Shown in pieces: positions 9,201-17,618 of a stretch of 64,000 bases of DNA (positions are counted from its first letter, which is position 1; each line of letters starts with the position of its first letter). The notes under the pieces were generated by a model. That model made no database searches and was not told the DNA's origin. It worked only from the letters and a program-made list of their open reading frames with translations. Made by a program: the position numbers and the translations under genes. Origin of the DNA: Planctomycetota bacterium (GTDB lineage: Bacteria > Planctomycetota > PLA2); assembly GCA_021776735.1 (NCBI GenBank), contig JAJFFH010000027.1:248001-312000 (forward strand), in the 5' to 3' direction.

Positions 9201-10694
9201 CCAAAGCGGGGTGCCGAGCAGGGCATCGACCGCGACGAACATGCCCAGGTTGGTGCCGTAGTAGAGAACCCCGTCGGCTTCCGCGACGGGTGTGGGCGCG
9301 CTTTCCTGGAGCTGTCTTCCGAACAGGTTGAGTTCCGACTGGCCGTTGCTGACCCGAAGCATGAACTCGACGCGTCCCGTGCGCCGGTCCAGTGCCAGGA
9401 GATAGGTGTGGAACGTGCCGAGGCTCTTGGTTCCCGCGACGTACACGCGGTTGCCGCGAACGAGCGGGGAGCCGGTCACGGTCAAGCCGGCAAGCAACGC
9501 CTTGTCCCGCGGATTCGCCGCGAGCCAGGCATCGTTGTGCTGCCAGAGGGGATCACCCGAGTCGAGATCAAGGGCGGCCAAGCGGCGCTCGGGGAGGTAG
9601 TAGGTGATCGGTACGCCCTGCAGTTTTTGTGGCTGGTAGGGGTGGCGCTGTTCAAGAGCAACGTAGACCGTTCCGTCCGCGACGACCGGCGAAAACAGCG
9701 ACGACAGATTCGTACGCCCGTCGGACTCGACCTGGCCGGCGAAATGAAACGACCACAGGGGATCGCCGCCGTACAGGTTCGTCGCATGGACCTTGATGCC
9801 GTCGGAGTGCAGAAGAATACCGCCGGCGATGACCGGGTGAACCGGCCCGTACCCGGCCCACTTTTCGTCCCAATTGACCCTTCGGTTTTGTCGCGGATAG
9901 CGGCGGCCGCCGGGGAACGCGGGACGATCCCACCGTCGCTCCTCGATATCGACGTCCAGCTCGTACTGAACGGGCGGCATGCCGTCCGCAGGGAAGCGGG
10001 GAGACGGGGCGAGCGCGGTCCGGGTCGGCGAGCCGCCTATCATGGGCCACGGTTCACGCGGGAGCGGTTCCAGCGAACGTGCGCCCGCGTCTTTTTCGAA
10101 CGCGGTGAACGGCGGGCCGCCCTCCGCCCGGTCGCGGGCCGCCGCGCGCCCGACCCGGGCCCGGACGGCGGGATCCTCGAGCGCTTTTCGATACAGCGTC
10201 GAGAGGCGTCCGAGCAGGAGCCGCGCCTCCGCGGGACGTCCGTGGAGCAGGGCGCGGTCGGCGAGCGCGACAATCGCGCGCAGCCCGGCCCGGGTGCCCT
10301 CGAAGCGGCGCACGACATCAATCAGGCCGGTCCGATCGTCGTCCGCCAGGGTTCGCCGCAGAGCCTGCTCGGCATCGGCGCCACACAAGTCCTCAAAGGC
10401 CTGGCGACCTTCCGGCGGCAGCCGCTGCAGCAAGCGGAGCGCCCGGTGCCGCGCCCCGATGTAGCGATGGCGCACCCGCGCGGTCCAATCCTGGGCGTGG
10501 TCCTGCATCACGCGCCGCACGCCCTCGGCAACCGCGCGCCAGGCGTTGCGGCCCAGCGCCTGTTCGGCCCGCTGCAGGGCGGTTTCGGCCCCGCCCGCCG
10601 GCGTGACCCAATGCGGCTTCCCGACATCTTCGCCCTGGGCCAACGCCGAGACGGCGCTCGCCCATACGACGACAAAGACAACGGCGATTCTCAC
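6246..10694 (-). CDS. Giant secreted PQQ-type beta-propeller / TPR protein
   Basis: 1482 residues, GTG start, signal peptide MRIAVVFVVVWASAVSALAQ. About residues 210-700 form a beta-propeller of the PQQ-like repeat type: blades contain GDPLWSFHFAG, AALDLDSGDPLWQHNDAW and ALLGTPLWLTEYP. A helical TPR-like region follows (about 700-1050), then a second propeller (about 1090-1480, with DGSVLWTRSLAGG and VLWRQRAP). No residues for PQQ or metal binding can be assigned, so an enzymatic function is not claimed; these proteins often serve as scaffolds or assembly factors in the cell envelope. A smaller protein with the same logic is at 17619-19637. Confidence 0.82.
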   Translation of the reverse strand: MRIAVVFVVVWASAVSALAQGEDVGKPHWVTPAGGAETALQRAEQALGRNAWRAVAEGVRRVMQDHAQDWTARVRHRYIGARHRALRLLQRLPPEGRQAFEDLCGADAEQALRRTLADDDRTGLIDVVRRFEGTRAGLRAIVALADRALLHGRPAEARLLLGRLSTLYRKALEDPAVRARVGRAAARDRAEGGPPFTAFEKDAGARSLEPLPREPWPMIGGSPTRTALAPSPRFPADGMPPVQYELDVDIEERRWDRPAFPGGRRYPRQNRRVNWDEKWAGYGPVHPVIAGGILLHSDGIKVHATNLYGGDPLWSFHFAGQVESDGRTNLSSLFSPVVADGTVYVALEQRHPYQPQKLQGVPITYYLPERRLAALDLDSGDPLWQHNDAWLAANPRDKALLAGLTVTGSPLVRGNRVYVAGTKSLGTFHTYLLALDRRTGRVEFMLRVSNGQSELNLFGRQLQESAPTPVAEADGVLYYGTNLGMFVAVDALLGTPLWLTEYPIVPLPSTYYWFEAPRRWPLFENAPPLITADHIVIAPSDGRALLFLDRYSGHVFKTVRVHGRSERARGEPPPPRAIHGTDGERIFISGKNEVIAIRAVEDRERGLAIGAIDWRARFDSIHIGAGRGLVTRQSLLVPTHSAIYRFDPATGKRRGPPLSRETHPDNDRMVNLVTGDGVLVTASRDGVTARFDREQVIAAAKDRVRRAPNRPGVLLTAADVFLAVGRVKDAIEHYRRASTKAGQIGALAAASRAQLGLHRALLRRAYGALEEGSDRAGEEFDAAVRAAPNTAARLRTRIRWEASWPWPRISPVTAVKWRVRNLRALAREHGDAQRDDQRRSVRAWALLEIAKIQLERDQIAKGLKVLHALIEAEPETGAAREAVRRIGELLKNYGRSHYEPYELRAERLFAAARKSRDLGALERGLRLYGNARAAIPATIELAQRRVETDEPAAAARVLRRFLVEQTGSEHAPELAQARVLMIRALHGMKAYGHAYAAIQRLRARHGEQIVVRDDGARVTARALADEWRRRKPYPSFARSARSTELGPEVEHRFTKKVGDDYLDLVDVAGQIPKSLPPAVFIRARTRVHVYNGRTGEKLYALECDREPKEPLVFAGNRIHMTTSDTTRVFDATTGRALQSRRLPEGHTAEHLVEHKGQLFLVFRDRPRRGRLGISALHAEDGSVLWTRSLAGGGADRVHSRFQIVPRDGRLLVFSTNPLSLTVLDSTSGAIEHGNDRVLAAGAAHRLPPFPPVVLEDGRILLCIREQRPGRREYSMLHTYSLLLIDPSSPGPGMVLWRQRAPTHTNNRDPVKLERIGRYAVVLDQAQGAAVFEIESGKLVKYAAGLRAGPVNQGRFGPGLPPQPEHDTLLLVLTSGNPRRAARLSAFKVPELTQRYTQELTRRPRERARLVPSRGTLAFELHEDRRTVLAPRLHLVDPLDGAVLQKIPIKLQAGNVDYVHARVQNGLLVVVASDGRVHVYGPK

Positions 10695-10700
10695 GTCCCT

Positions 10701-10706
10701 ATTCTA
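10701..10706 (-). promoter_or_regulatory. Possible -10 element for the giant beta-propeller gene
   Basis: On the minus strand TAGAAT lies 6 bases before the GTG start of the gene at 10694. Transcription from it would begin about at the start codon, giving a leaderless mRNA. No convincing -35 hexamer at normal spacing was seen. Confidence 0.4.
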
Positions 10707-10768
10707 CGCGCGCCGGGTCACCGAGAGTGCCCTCAACTCCGGGGGTGTCCCGACAACCAAAAAAGCGT

Positions 10769-10798
10769 ACGGACGGCGATGTAGACATCGCCGTCCGT
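10769..10798 (-). terminator. Terminator built from a head-to-head pair of the dispersed motif
   Basis: Two copies of the motif meet as a perfect 14-bp inverted repeat (10769-10782 and 10785-10798) separated by 2 bases. On the minus strand the hairpin is followed after ACGC by six T residues (complement of 10759-10764). It lies 50 bp beyond the stop codon of the VWA gene at 10849, so it reads as a Rho-independent terminator of the MoxR-BatA-VWA operon. Confidence 0.85.
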
Positions 10799-10848
10799 GA
10801 GTTTCCTTCCGACTTGCTCCGACGAAGAGAATCGCTCCTGGCGATTAT

Positions 10849-13350
10849 TCAAAGCAGAAGATGCAGACGCCGCAGGATCCACTCGGCAGCGAGCAGGCCG
10901 ACGAACAGCCACAGGATCCACGCCCGGTCCCACAGGTCGGTTCGCTGCGGCTCGCCCGAGCGCACGACGCCGGTCGAGCGGACGACCTTGTCGGAGAGCA
11001 GCCGGTCGAGCTCCCACGGCATGAGCAGCGTGCCGCGGCTCCGGTCGGCGATGCCGCGCAGGGTCTTGATGTCCATGAGCGGTTCCTGGCTCTCGATCGT
11101 CGTGTCCTCGATCGTAAACGTCGCCTCCGCGGGCTCCTCGTCGTCGACCTCGGCGATCAGGCGATAGGTGCCCGGTTGAATCGCCGGGAGAACGGTCTTG
11201 AACAGGCCCTTCGGTGGGTCGTTGATCACGGCGTGGACGGGGACTTCGTCTTCCTTGCCGTCCGGGTGGCGCAGCTTGAGCGTGCGGGTCATCGTCGACG
11301 AATCGGCCTCGTCGGGCGCGACCGGCTCGAAGTCGCGATCGAGGAACTTCACTTCGACACCGATCGACTCGCCGACCTGGTAGCGCGCATTCGCGCGATC
11401 GACCCAGATTTTCACGCGGCGGTTTCCACTCAGCAGCCGGTAGGTGGCGAGGTGACGGATCGCGTTTGCCCAAAACCTCCAGTACAGCTTGTTCTCCACC
11501 CCCATGCGCATGCGCCACAGCTCGTCGGTCGCGAGCCACAGCACCTTGCCCGCGCCGTAGTCCTGCAGGGCGATGATCGGGTCCGCGCGCTTGGTTGTAC
11601 CGCTGGGACCCTGGCGCTCCGCCAGAACCTGCGCCGTTGACTTGGCGCGCTGCACGGGTGCAAACAGGCAGTAGGTGAAGCGCTCGTCCTCTTCCCACAT
11701 CTCGCGTGTCTGTTCGACGTCGGTCGTGATGCGAAGGATGGCGTGCGTCGCGCCCGCCGCGGTCAGGTGGTAGCGCTTCTTGTGGCCCGGATCGACGATG
11801 CTCAGGCGCGGCTCGTGGCGCAGGGCCCGGTACGGCACGACCGGCAGCAGCGCCATCATGGGGGTGCCCGTGTACGCATCGTGATCGGGGACGTTGGCGT
11901 CGCGCCCGGCGTGCAGCACGAGGCCACCGCCCGATTTCACCCACTCCTCGATGAGTCCGAGGATCTTCACGCGGCGGCTGGCATCTTCCGCAAACATCTT
12001 CCGCGTCGGGTTGACGTCGTGGAGGATGATGACGTCGTACTCGGCCAGCTCGCGCTTGGTGGCGGGAAACGTGCGCAGCCGCTCGCGACCCTTGGTCGAG
12101 GGCTGGGGCCAGTCCGGCACTGCGCTGAGCAGCAGCATCTGCGCGTCGATAATGCCCTCGGCGCGTTGCAGCGCCACGTTCAGCCAGCGGTACGTGTACG
12201 AAGGTCCGTTCGCGACGAACAGGACGCGCATGCGCAGCTTGACGATGCGCAGCCGATGCGTTCGGTAGTTGTCGGAGTGGACCGCTTCGTCCTCCTCGGG
12301 CGGCACGCCGATCTGGAGGTGGTACCGTCCCGGTTCTTCGAAGCGGCGCCGGAAGGTGACCTCGACCGGCTCTTCCTCGTCCCCGGGAAGGGAGAAGGAC
12401 TCGGCGTCGATCGACAGCTCTTCTGTCCGCGTTCCTTTCGAGTCGATGAGCCAGGCCTCGAGCGCCGCGAGGCGACCCTTGAGCCCGCTGGCGCGCACGG
12501 TCACCGTGAACGCGACCTCGTCGCCGGCCAGAGCAACCTCGGGCGCATCAATGCGCTGGACGGCGATGTTGATGGCCGCCGACGGGTCGCCGATCGCCAC
12601 GGGAAAGATCGGAATACCCTCCGCGGTCTGTTCGGCCGCGTACTGGGCCTCCTGGAGCGGGTGGGGCGCGCCACCGGTGTGGCGACCGTCCGAGAACAGC
12701 ACGATGCCGGCGACCGGCTCGTTCTTGCGCTCGAAACGCGTCACGAGATGGCGCAGCGACAGACCGATTCGCGTGACAGGGCCCTTTGCCTTGAGGCCGG
12801 AGAACGCGGTGTTGAGTCGCTCGGCCGCCGTTTCCGGATTCTCGTCGGGCAGGGGATCGAAACGTCCGACCGGGCCGCGGTCGAACGAGTACAGGTGCAG
12901 CCGGAACTTCTCGGCGAGGTTCGCGAGCAGGTCGGGCTTGGCCGCGACCAGACGCTTTACGATCTCAAGGCGGCGCGCCTGGGACAGATTGGCCTGCGGA
13001 AACTTGCATGCCTTGGCCACCCGCGCGGCGAGCCTTGCATCGGGGTACCGGTCCCGGTTCCCCATGGACTGGGACGTATCGACCAGCAGGATGAGATGGC
13101 GCTTGTAGTACTCGCCTTGAACCGTTTCGGTGTACGGTCCGAACAGCGCGCCGATCGCAAGCAGGATCGCAAGGATGCGCAACACGCCCATGGCCATGCG
13201 CGGCACGCGCCCGACGGCGCCGGCCTCGCGGCGATACAGGAATCGGACGGTCAGGGCGACGGCCGGAATCAGCACGAGAACGACAACCCACGCGGGCGGC
13301 ATCGCGTGCCAGCGGAGCGAGGTCGAGGCGGCGGCGGTGATGGGCATCAC
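10849..13350 (-). CDS. VWA-domain membrane protein with glutamine-amidotransferase-like domain
   Basis: 833 residues. Two hydrophobic helices near the N-terminus (about 20-38 and 53-72) are followed by a von Willebrand A domain whose MIDAS motif DTSQS begins at residue 91, with the second metal site around FSDGR. A central segment (DVIILHDVNP, GGGLVLHAGR) resembles class I amidotransferase-like folds without an obvious catalytic triad. A last membrane helix lies near the C-terminus (WILWLFVGLLAAEWIL). It starts with GTG (13350) or the adjacent ATG (13347), overlapping the upstream stop as GTGA. It is the fourth gene of the MoxR cluster and probably part of a periplasm-facing assembly complex. 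Confidence 0.85.
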   Translation of the reverse strand: MMPITAAASTSLRWHAMPPAWVVVLVLIPAVALTVRFLYRREAGAVGRVPRMAMGVLRILAILLAIGALFGPYTETVQGEYYKRHLILLVDTSQSMGNRDRYPDARLAARVAKACKFPQANLSQARRLEIVKRLVAAKPDLLANLAEKFRLHLYSFDRGPVGRFDPLPDENPETAAERLNTAFSGLKAKGPVTRIGLSLRHLVTRFERKNEPVAGIVLFSDGRHTGGAPHPLQEAQYAAEQTAEGIPIFPVAIGDPSAAINIAVQRIDAPEVALAGDEVAFTVTVRASGLKGRLAALEAWLIDSKGTRTEELSIDAESFSLPGDEEEPVEVTFRRRFEEPGRYHLQIGVPPEEDEAVHSDNYRTHRLRIVKLRMRVLFVANGPSYTYRWLNVALQRAEGIIDAQMLLLSAVPDWPQPSTKGRERLRTFPATKRELAEYDVIILHDVNPTRKMFAEDASRRVKILGLIEEWVKSGGGLVLHAGRDANVPDHDAYTGTPMMALLPVVPYRALRHEPRLSIVDPGHKKRYHLTAAGATHAILRITTDVEQTREMWEEDERFTYCLFAPVQRAKSTAQVLAERQGPSGTTKRADPIIALQDYGAGKVLWLATDELWRMRMGVENKLYWRFWANAIRHLATYRLLSGNRRVKIWVDRANARYQVGESIGVEVKFLDRDFEPVAPDEADSSTMTRTLKLRHPDGKEDEVPVHAVINDPPKGLFKTVLPAIQPGTYRLIAEVDDEEPAEATFTIEDTTIESQEPLMDIKTLRGIADRSRGTLLMPWELDRLLSDKVVRSTGVVRSGEPQRTDLWDRAWILWLFVGLLAAEWILRRLHLLL

Positions 13351-15668
13351 GCGGATCTCCGGCGCGACCCGAACCGGCCGGCCAGCACCAGCTCGGCCAG
13401 GAGGAGCAGTGCCACCAGTCCGAGAAGGATCCGGCTCATGGAATCGCGGTCGTCCAGTTCGCCGCGGGGGGCGACGGAGTCGATGTCTTCCGTGAAATGA
13501 AGGTTCTTGCCCTGGTAGCCCCGCTTCAATTCTTCGGCGTCGATGCGTCGCAAGTCGCCCTCGTCCGCATCGACGTTGCGGGCCGCAAGGAATTCGTCGT
13601 TGCGAGCCAGCCCCGCGCCGTCGCCGGCCGAACCACGAATACGAATGCGGTAAAAACCCGGGTAACCGGTGTTGTGGACCACGAACGGCTTGGTCTCGTC
13701 CTCGACCGGCTCCTGGATACGGCCGCCAGCGGCCTCGGGCGGCTCCACGATCACTTCCCGCGCGCCGGGCGGCAGCGGAACCCGGATGGGGGTTCCGACG
13801 ACGCCGTTGCGGTGCTTGGGATCGTCGGCGGAAAGGAAGTGCGCGGCGTTGAAGAACATCACGGCGGGCAGGATGCTTCCCCGCATCCTGATCGCCCGTT
13901 CGTCCGGCGTCGTCGTGATGATCACGACGCGGCCGCGTCCGAGCCGGTGCTCGATAACCGCGGCGTCCTGCGCCTCGGTGTCGTAGGTGGCGACGACATG
14001 GCGCTGGCGGAACTTCGGATCAACAAGAAACTCGTCCGCCACGCGCCGGAACCCGAGGATGTGCGGCGAGAAGAACACGACGCTTTCGTACGTCTCGCGA
14101 AACAACGGATGGTCCCGTTCGCGTGAGGGGACGAAACGAATCTCGCTCTCGTCGTCGATGCGCATCGGCTCGGTCGCCAGCATCATGGGAAACAGCCCCT
14201 GGCTCTTCTCCTTGTAGAAGAGCTCGTTGACCTTGTCAGGTTCCGCGAACGTGCCGAGATACGCGAGGAGTCCGCCGCCCGCGCGAACGAAACGCTCGAG
14301 CTTTTGGATCGCGGCCGGCTCGAGCAGCTCGAGCGCCGGGTCGGCCAGCAGAACGACATCGTAACGCTCCAGCTTCGCATCGCCGAACTCGGCGGGATAA
14401 ATCGGTTCTCCGAGGTCGATCGGCGAGACGACCGCGTCGCGCAGCTCGCGGAGCGCCCCCTCGTGGCTGCGTACGGGCAGGAAACGGACCGGCGGCCGCA
14501 CGCGAATCGACAAGAGCCGTGTGCTGTCACTCGCGAGGCGGTCGCCCGCGCCGCGCAGCGGTTGAAAGACGGCCCTGATCCTCGCCGCGCCCACCGGAAT
14601 GTCGCGCAGGCTGACGCCCACGCGAGCGAGGGTCGGGACCGCGAGCCCTTCGCCCGGCGTCGGCTCCAGTTGAACCGCGACGGGATCGAGCTTGGTCCAA
14701 CCTTCCTCGCCCTCGCGTCCGATGAACGGAACCACATGGCCCTCGACCTCGGTGGGGCCGAAGTTGAAGAGCTTGACCCCGAGGTGCAGGCGTTCGCCGG
14801 CGAATGCCTGGCGTCCCTGGCGGGGCAGGAGCGATGCGATGGCCACGTTGCCCGTACCCGCGGCGCCGACATCGAGCACGACGACGGGAGCGGGAGGGCC
14901 GTTGCCGCCGCGGCCGAGCGCGCGCAGGGAGGCGTAAACGTCTTCGCGCCAGCCGCTGCGCTGGGCATCGTCCATGCGCCAGTCGCGGCGCTGCAGGTCC
15001 GTGAGCAGGACGGCCATCGGCTTGCCGGAGAGCTCGCGCAGTTTCCGGCCCGCGAGGCGCAGCACCTCGGCGAGCGAGTTCGGCCCGTGACTCGTGCGCA
15101 GCGCGGTGAGCCGGGCGCGCGCCTCGTCGGGGGACGCGTTTTCGATCAGGGCGCGCGGTGCGCCCCCGGCCGAGTCGTCCCGGCTCACGAGAATCGTGAC
15201 GCGGCTCTCGGAGGGCAGATCGCCGAGCAGCGTCTTGGCGCGTTCGCTGGCTCGGTCGAGTGCCGTGCGACCCGTGCGCCGGGCGGCCATCGAGGCCGAC
15301 GTGTCGATGATGAGGACCGTCGCCCGCGCACCGCCAAACGGACTGAGCGCGAGCGCCTGGGTGGACGGGCGCGCGAGCGCCAGCGCGAGCAGCGCAATCA
15401 ACGCACAGCGGATCAACAAGAGAATCAGGTTCTCGACCTGCATGCGCCGTTTCTGCTTGCGCAGAGCCGCCAGCAGAAAGTCCATCGCGGCCCAGCGCAC
15501 CACGCGATGGCGGCGGCGAAAGAACAGATGGATCAGGATCGGGACGGCGACCAGAGCGGCACCGGCGGCCAACAGGCCGGGATGAGCGAGGGCCAAAAGA
15601 AAGGGGGGGGCGGGGGCGTCGCCCAAGAGCATCGCCGTGCCGACCTGTAACGTTCCTGTTGCGCTCAC
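13347..15668 (-). CDS. BatA-like VWA membrane protein
   Basis: 773 residues from a GTG at 15668 that overlaps the DUF58 stop as GTGA, with GAGG 9 bases upstream; an ATG at 15632 is an alternative. The N-terminus is the aerotolerance BatA-type double membrane helix (LLAAGAALVAVPILIHLFFR, then LILLLIRCALIALLALALAR). A VWA domain follows with MIDAS motif DTSAS near residue 122. Further on, ALLADPALELLEPAAI-like and GGGLLAYLG segments resemble the amidotransferase-like fold of the next gene. A final helix precedes a basic C-terminal tail. Family members act with MoxR ATPases as membrane-anchored adaptors; the substrate is unknown. Confidence 0.87.
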   Translation of the reverse strand: MSATGTLQVGTAMLLGDAPAPPFLLALAHPGLLAAGAALVAVPILIHLFFRRRHRVVRWAAMDFLLAALRKQKRRMQVENLILLLIRCALIALLALALARPSTQALALSPFGGARATVLIIDTSASMAARRTGRTALDRASERAKTLLGDLPSESRVTILVSRDDSAGGAPRALIENASPDEARARLTALRTSHGPNSLAEVLRLAGRKLRELSGKPMAVLLTDLQRRDWRMDDAQRSGWREDVYASLRALGRGGNGPPAPVVVLDVGAAGTGNVAIASLLPRQGRQAFAGERLHLGVKLFNFGPTEVEGHVVPFIGREGEEGWTKLDPVAVQLEPTPGEGLAVPTLARVGVSLRDIPVGAARIRAVFQPLRGAGDRLASDSTRLLSIRVRPPVRFLPVRSHEGALRELRDAVVSPIDLGEPIYPAEFGDAKLERYDVVLLADPALELLEPAAIQKLERFVRAGGGLLAYLGTFAEPDKVNELFYKEKSQGLFPMMLATEPMRIDDESEIRFVPSRERDHPLFRETYESVVFFSPHILGFRRVADEFLVDPKFRQRHVVATYDTEAQDAAVIEHRLGRGRVVIITTTPDERAIRMRGSILPAVMFFNAAHFLSADDPKHRNGVVGTPIRVPLPPGAREVIVEPPEAAGGRIQEPVEDETKPFVVHNTGYPGFYRIRIRGSAGDGAGLARNDEFLAARNVDADEGDLRRIDAEELKRGYQGKNLHFTEDIDSVAPRGELDDRDSMSRILLGLVALLLLAELVLAGRFGSRRRSA

Positions 15669-16561
15669 CGCCGCCTGCCTCGTGACGCCAGGTACGACGT
15701 CAACACGACGTCGAGCGGTGTCTTCGTATCGATTGCCACGAAGTCGGCGCCCGTTCCCAGGCAGCCCTTCTTGAGCCTGCGGGTGAAGCCGTCCAGCTCC
15801 TTCAGGTATTGCGTGCGCAATGCCGCGGGATCGACCATGACGTTGGGCATGGACTCGAGTCCCTCGAAGCGCGTTGTGCGCTCGAAGGGAAACGTCCGCT
15901 CCTCGTGGTCGAGGATGTGGAGCAGCACGACCTCGTGGCGGTTGTGGCGCAGGCGCCGGACCGCGTCGAGGATTTGGTCCGCCGTCGCGAGGAGATCGGA
16001 CAGGATGATCACCACGCCGCGGCGTCCGAACTGTTCGGCGGCGTGGTTGACCGAGTCCGCGACGCTCGTCTGGCCACCGGTGCGGGACTCTGCAAGCATC
16101 TTGACGAGCCGGCGCAGGTGGCCGGTGCTCGACGCCGGCGGCAGGATGTCGCGCAGGTCCTCGTCGAACAGGCACAGCCCGACCGCGTCCTGCTGTTTCG
16201 TGATCAGGTAGGCGAGGGCGGCAGCCGCGTGCCGGGCGTACTCGATTTTCGACAACGCGCCGGAGCCGTACTCCATCGATTCGGAGGTATCGATCATGAG
16301 CCAGGCGCGCAGGTTGGTCTCTTCCTCGTACTGCTTGATGTAGTAGCGGTCGCTCTTGCCGAACACCTTCCAGTCAACGAAGCGTATGTCGTCGCCCGGC
16401 ACGTACTCACGGTGCTCCGCAAACTCCACGGAGAACCCGTGAAACGGCGAGCGATGCATGCCCGAGACGAATCCCTCGACGATCAGCCGCGCCTTTAGCT
16501 CAAGGCCGGCGATCGTGTTGAGGACTTCAGGATCCAAGTAGTTCGGCGTGTTCTCCGCCAT
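15665..16561 (-). CDS. DUF58-domain protein of the MoxR cluster
   Basis: 298 residues from ATG at 16561 ([14 protein letters not shown]). It has the DUF58 hallmark [20 protein letters not shown] followed by a degenerate VWA fold with IDTSESM (MIDAS-like) and VVIILSDLL. It overlaps the end of the MoxR gene by 35 bp and the BatA-like gene by 4 bp, indicating co-translation. DUF58 proteins are usual partners of MoxR ATPases and BatA-type proteins. Confidence 0.92.
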   Translation of the reverse strand: MAENTPNYLDPEVLNTIAGLELKARLIVEGFVSGMHRSPFHGFSVEFAEHREYVPGDDIRFVDWKVFGKSDRYYIKQYEEETNLRAWLMIDTSESMEYGSGALSKIEYARHAAAALAYLITKQQDAVGLCLFDEDLRDILPPASSTGHLRRLVKMLAESRTGGQTSVADSVNHAAEQFGRRGVVIILSDLLATADQILDAVRRLRHNRHEVVLLHILDHEERTFPFERTTRFEGLESMPNVMVDPAALRTQYLKELDGFTRRLKKGCLGTGADFVAIDTKTPLDVVLTSYLASRGRRR

Positions 16562-17561
16562 CTGCGCTTTCCGGCGAAACGGCTTCGAGCAGGCGCTCGA
16601 CGACCTTGTCGGACGTGATGCCTTCCGCCTCTGCACTGTAGTTCGTGATCAGGCGGTGGCGGAGAACGGGCTTGGCGACCGCGCGGATGTCCTCGGTGGA
16701 CACATGGAAGCGCCCCTTGAGTAGCGCGCGCGCCTTTCCGCCGAGGATCAGGTTCTGGGTTGCGCGCGGGCCCGCGCCCCAAGCCAACGACTCCTTGATG
16801 AACGCCGGGGCCTCGTCGGTGTCGAAGCGGGTCGCGCGCACCAGTCGAACGGCGTACTGGAGGATGGGATCGGCGACGGGCACCTTGCGGACGGTGTCCT
16901 GCAGTTCAAGGATCGCTTGTTGGCTCAAGACAGCGCCGAGCTGCGGCGTTTCCGTCGAGGTCGTCAGCTTCATGATGTCGATCTCCTCGTCCTTGGACGG
17001 GTATTCGACGCGGACGTTGAACATGAATCGGTCGAGCTGCGCCTCCGGCAGCGGATAGGTGCCTTCCTGCTCGATCGGGTTTTCCGTGGCGAGCACGAAA
17101 AACGGCTCGTCGAGCGAGTGCTTCTTGCCGCCGGCGGTGACCTGCCGTTCCTGCATGGCCTCGAGCAGCGCGGCCTGCGTCTTGGGAGGCGTGCGGTTGA
17201 TCTCGTCGGCCAGGATCACGTTGGCGAAGATCGGTCCCCTCAGGAACTTGAACGTCCGTTCGCCGCTCGCCTTGTCCTCCTGGATCACCTCGGTGCCGGT
17301 GATGTCGGCCGGCATCAGGTCCGGGGTGAACTGGATGCGGGCAAACGAGAGGGACAGTGTCCGGGCGAGCGAGGAGATGAGCAGCGTCTTCGCCAGCCCG
17401 GGCACGCCGACCAGGAGGCAATGGCCCCGGCTGAAGATACAGATCATGAGCTCTTCGATCACCCGGTCCATTCCGATGATCTGCTTGGACAGCTCGGTGC
17501 GAATCGACTCGTACGCCTCGGTCAGGCGCCGGGCCGCGGTTACGTCGGTGGTTTCGGTCAT
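16527..17561 (-). CDS. moxR: MoxR-family AAA+ ATPase
   Basis: 344 residues. Walker A is GVPGLAKT (about 52-59), Walker B VILADE (115-120), followed by [18 protein letters not shown], sensor 1 ATENP and QLDRF, all typical of the MoxR subfamily. The C-terminal lid contains LRHRLITNY, a family signature. As a chaperone-like ATPase it probably inserts cofactors or matures complexes together with the DUF58, BatA-like and VWA proteins encoded just downstream. It is the first gene of that operon; TATACT lies 12 bases upstream of its ATG. Confidence 0.95.
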   Translation of the reverse strand: MTETTDVTAARRLTEAYESIRTELSKQIIGMDRVIEELMICIFSRGHCLLVGVPGLAKTLLISSLARTLSLSFARIQFTPDLMPADITGTEVIQEDKASGERTFKFLRGPIFANVILADEINRTPPKTQAALLEAMQERQVTAGGKKHSLDEPFFVLATENPIEQEGTYPLPEAQLDRFMFNVRVEYPSKDEEIDIMKLTTSTETPQLGAVLSQQAILELQDTVRKVPVADPILQYAVRLVRATRFDTDEAPAFIKESLAWGAGPRATQNLILGGKARALLKGRFHVSTEDIRAVAKPVLRHRLITNYSAEAEGITSDKVVERLLEAVSPESADGGEHAELLGS

Positions 17562-17573
17562 GGGAAGCCGCTG

Positions 17574-17579
17574 AGTATA
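17574..17579 (-). promoter_or_regulatory. Possible -10 element of the moxR operon
   Basis: TATACT on the minus strand, 12 bases before the moxR start codon. It is a good match to the housekeeping -10 hexamer, but no clear -35 element was found at 16-18 bp. Confidence 0.45.
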
Positions 17580-17618
17580 AGGCCGTTTCCCGACGCGCGC
17601 GGGAAGTGGAATGAAAGG

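Noticed and set aside
8775..10784. A long plus-strand open frame opposite the giant beta-propeller gene
   Set aside because: Antisense shadow of a clearly coding frame with propeller repeats and a signal peptide.
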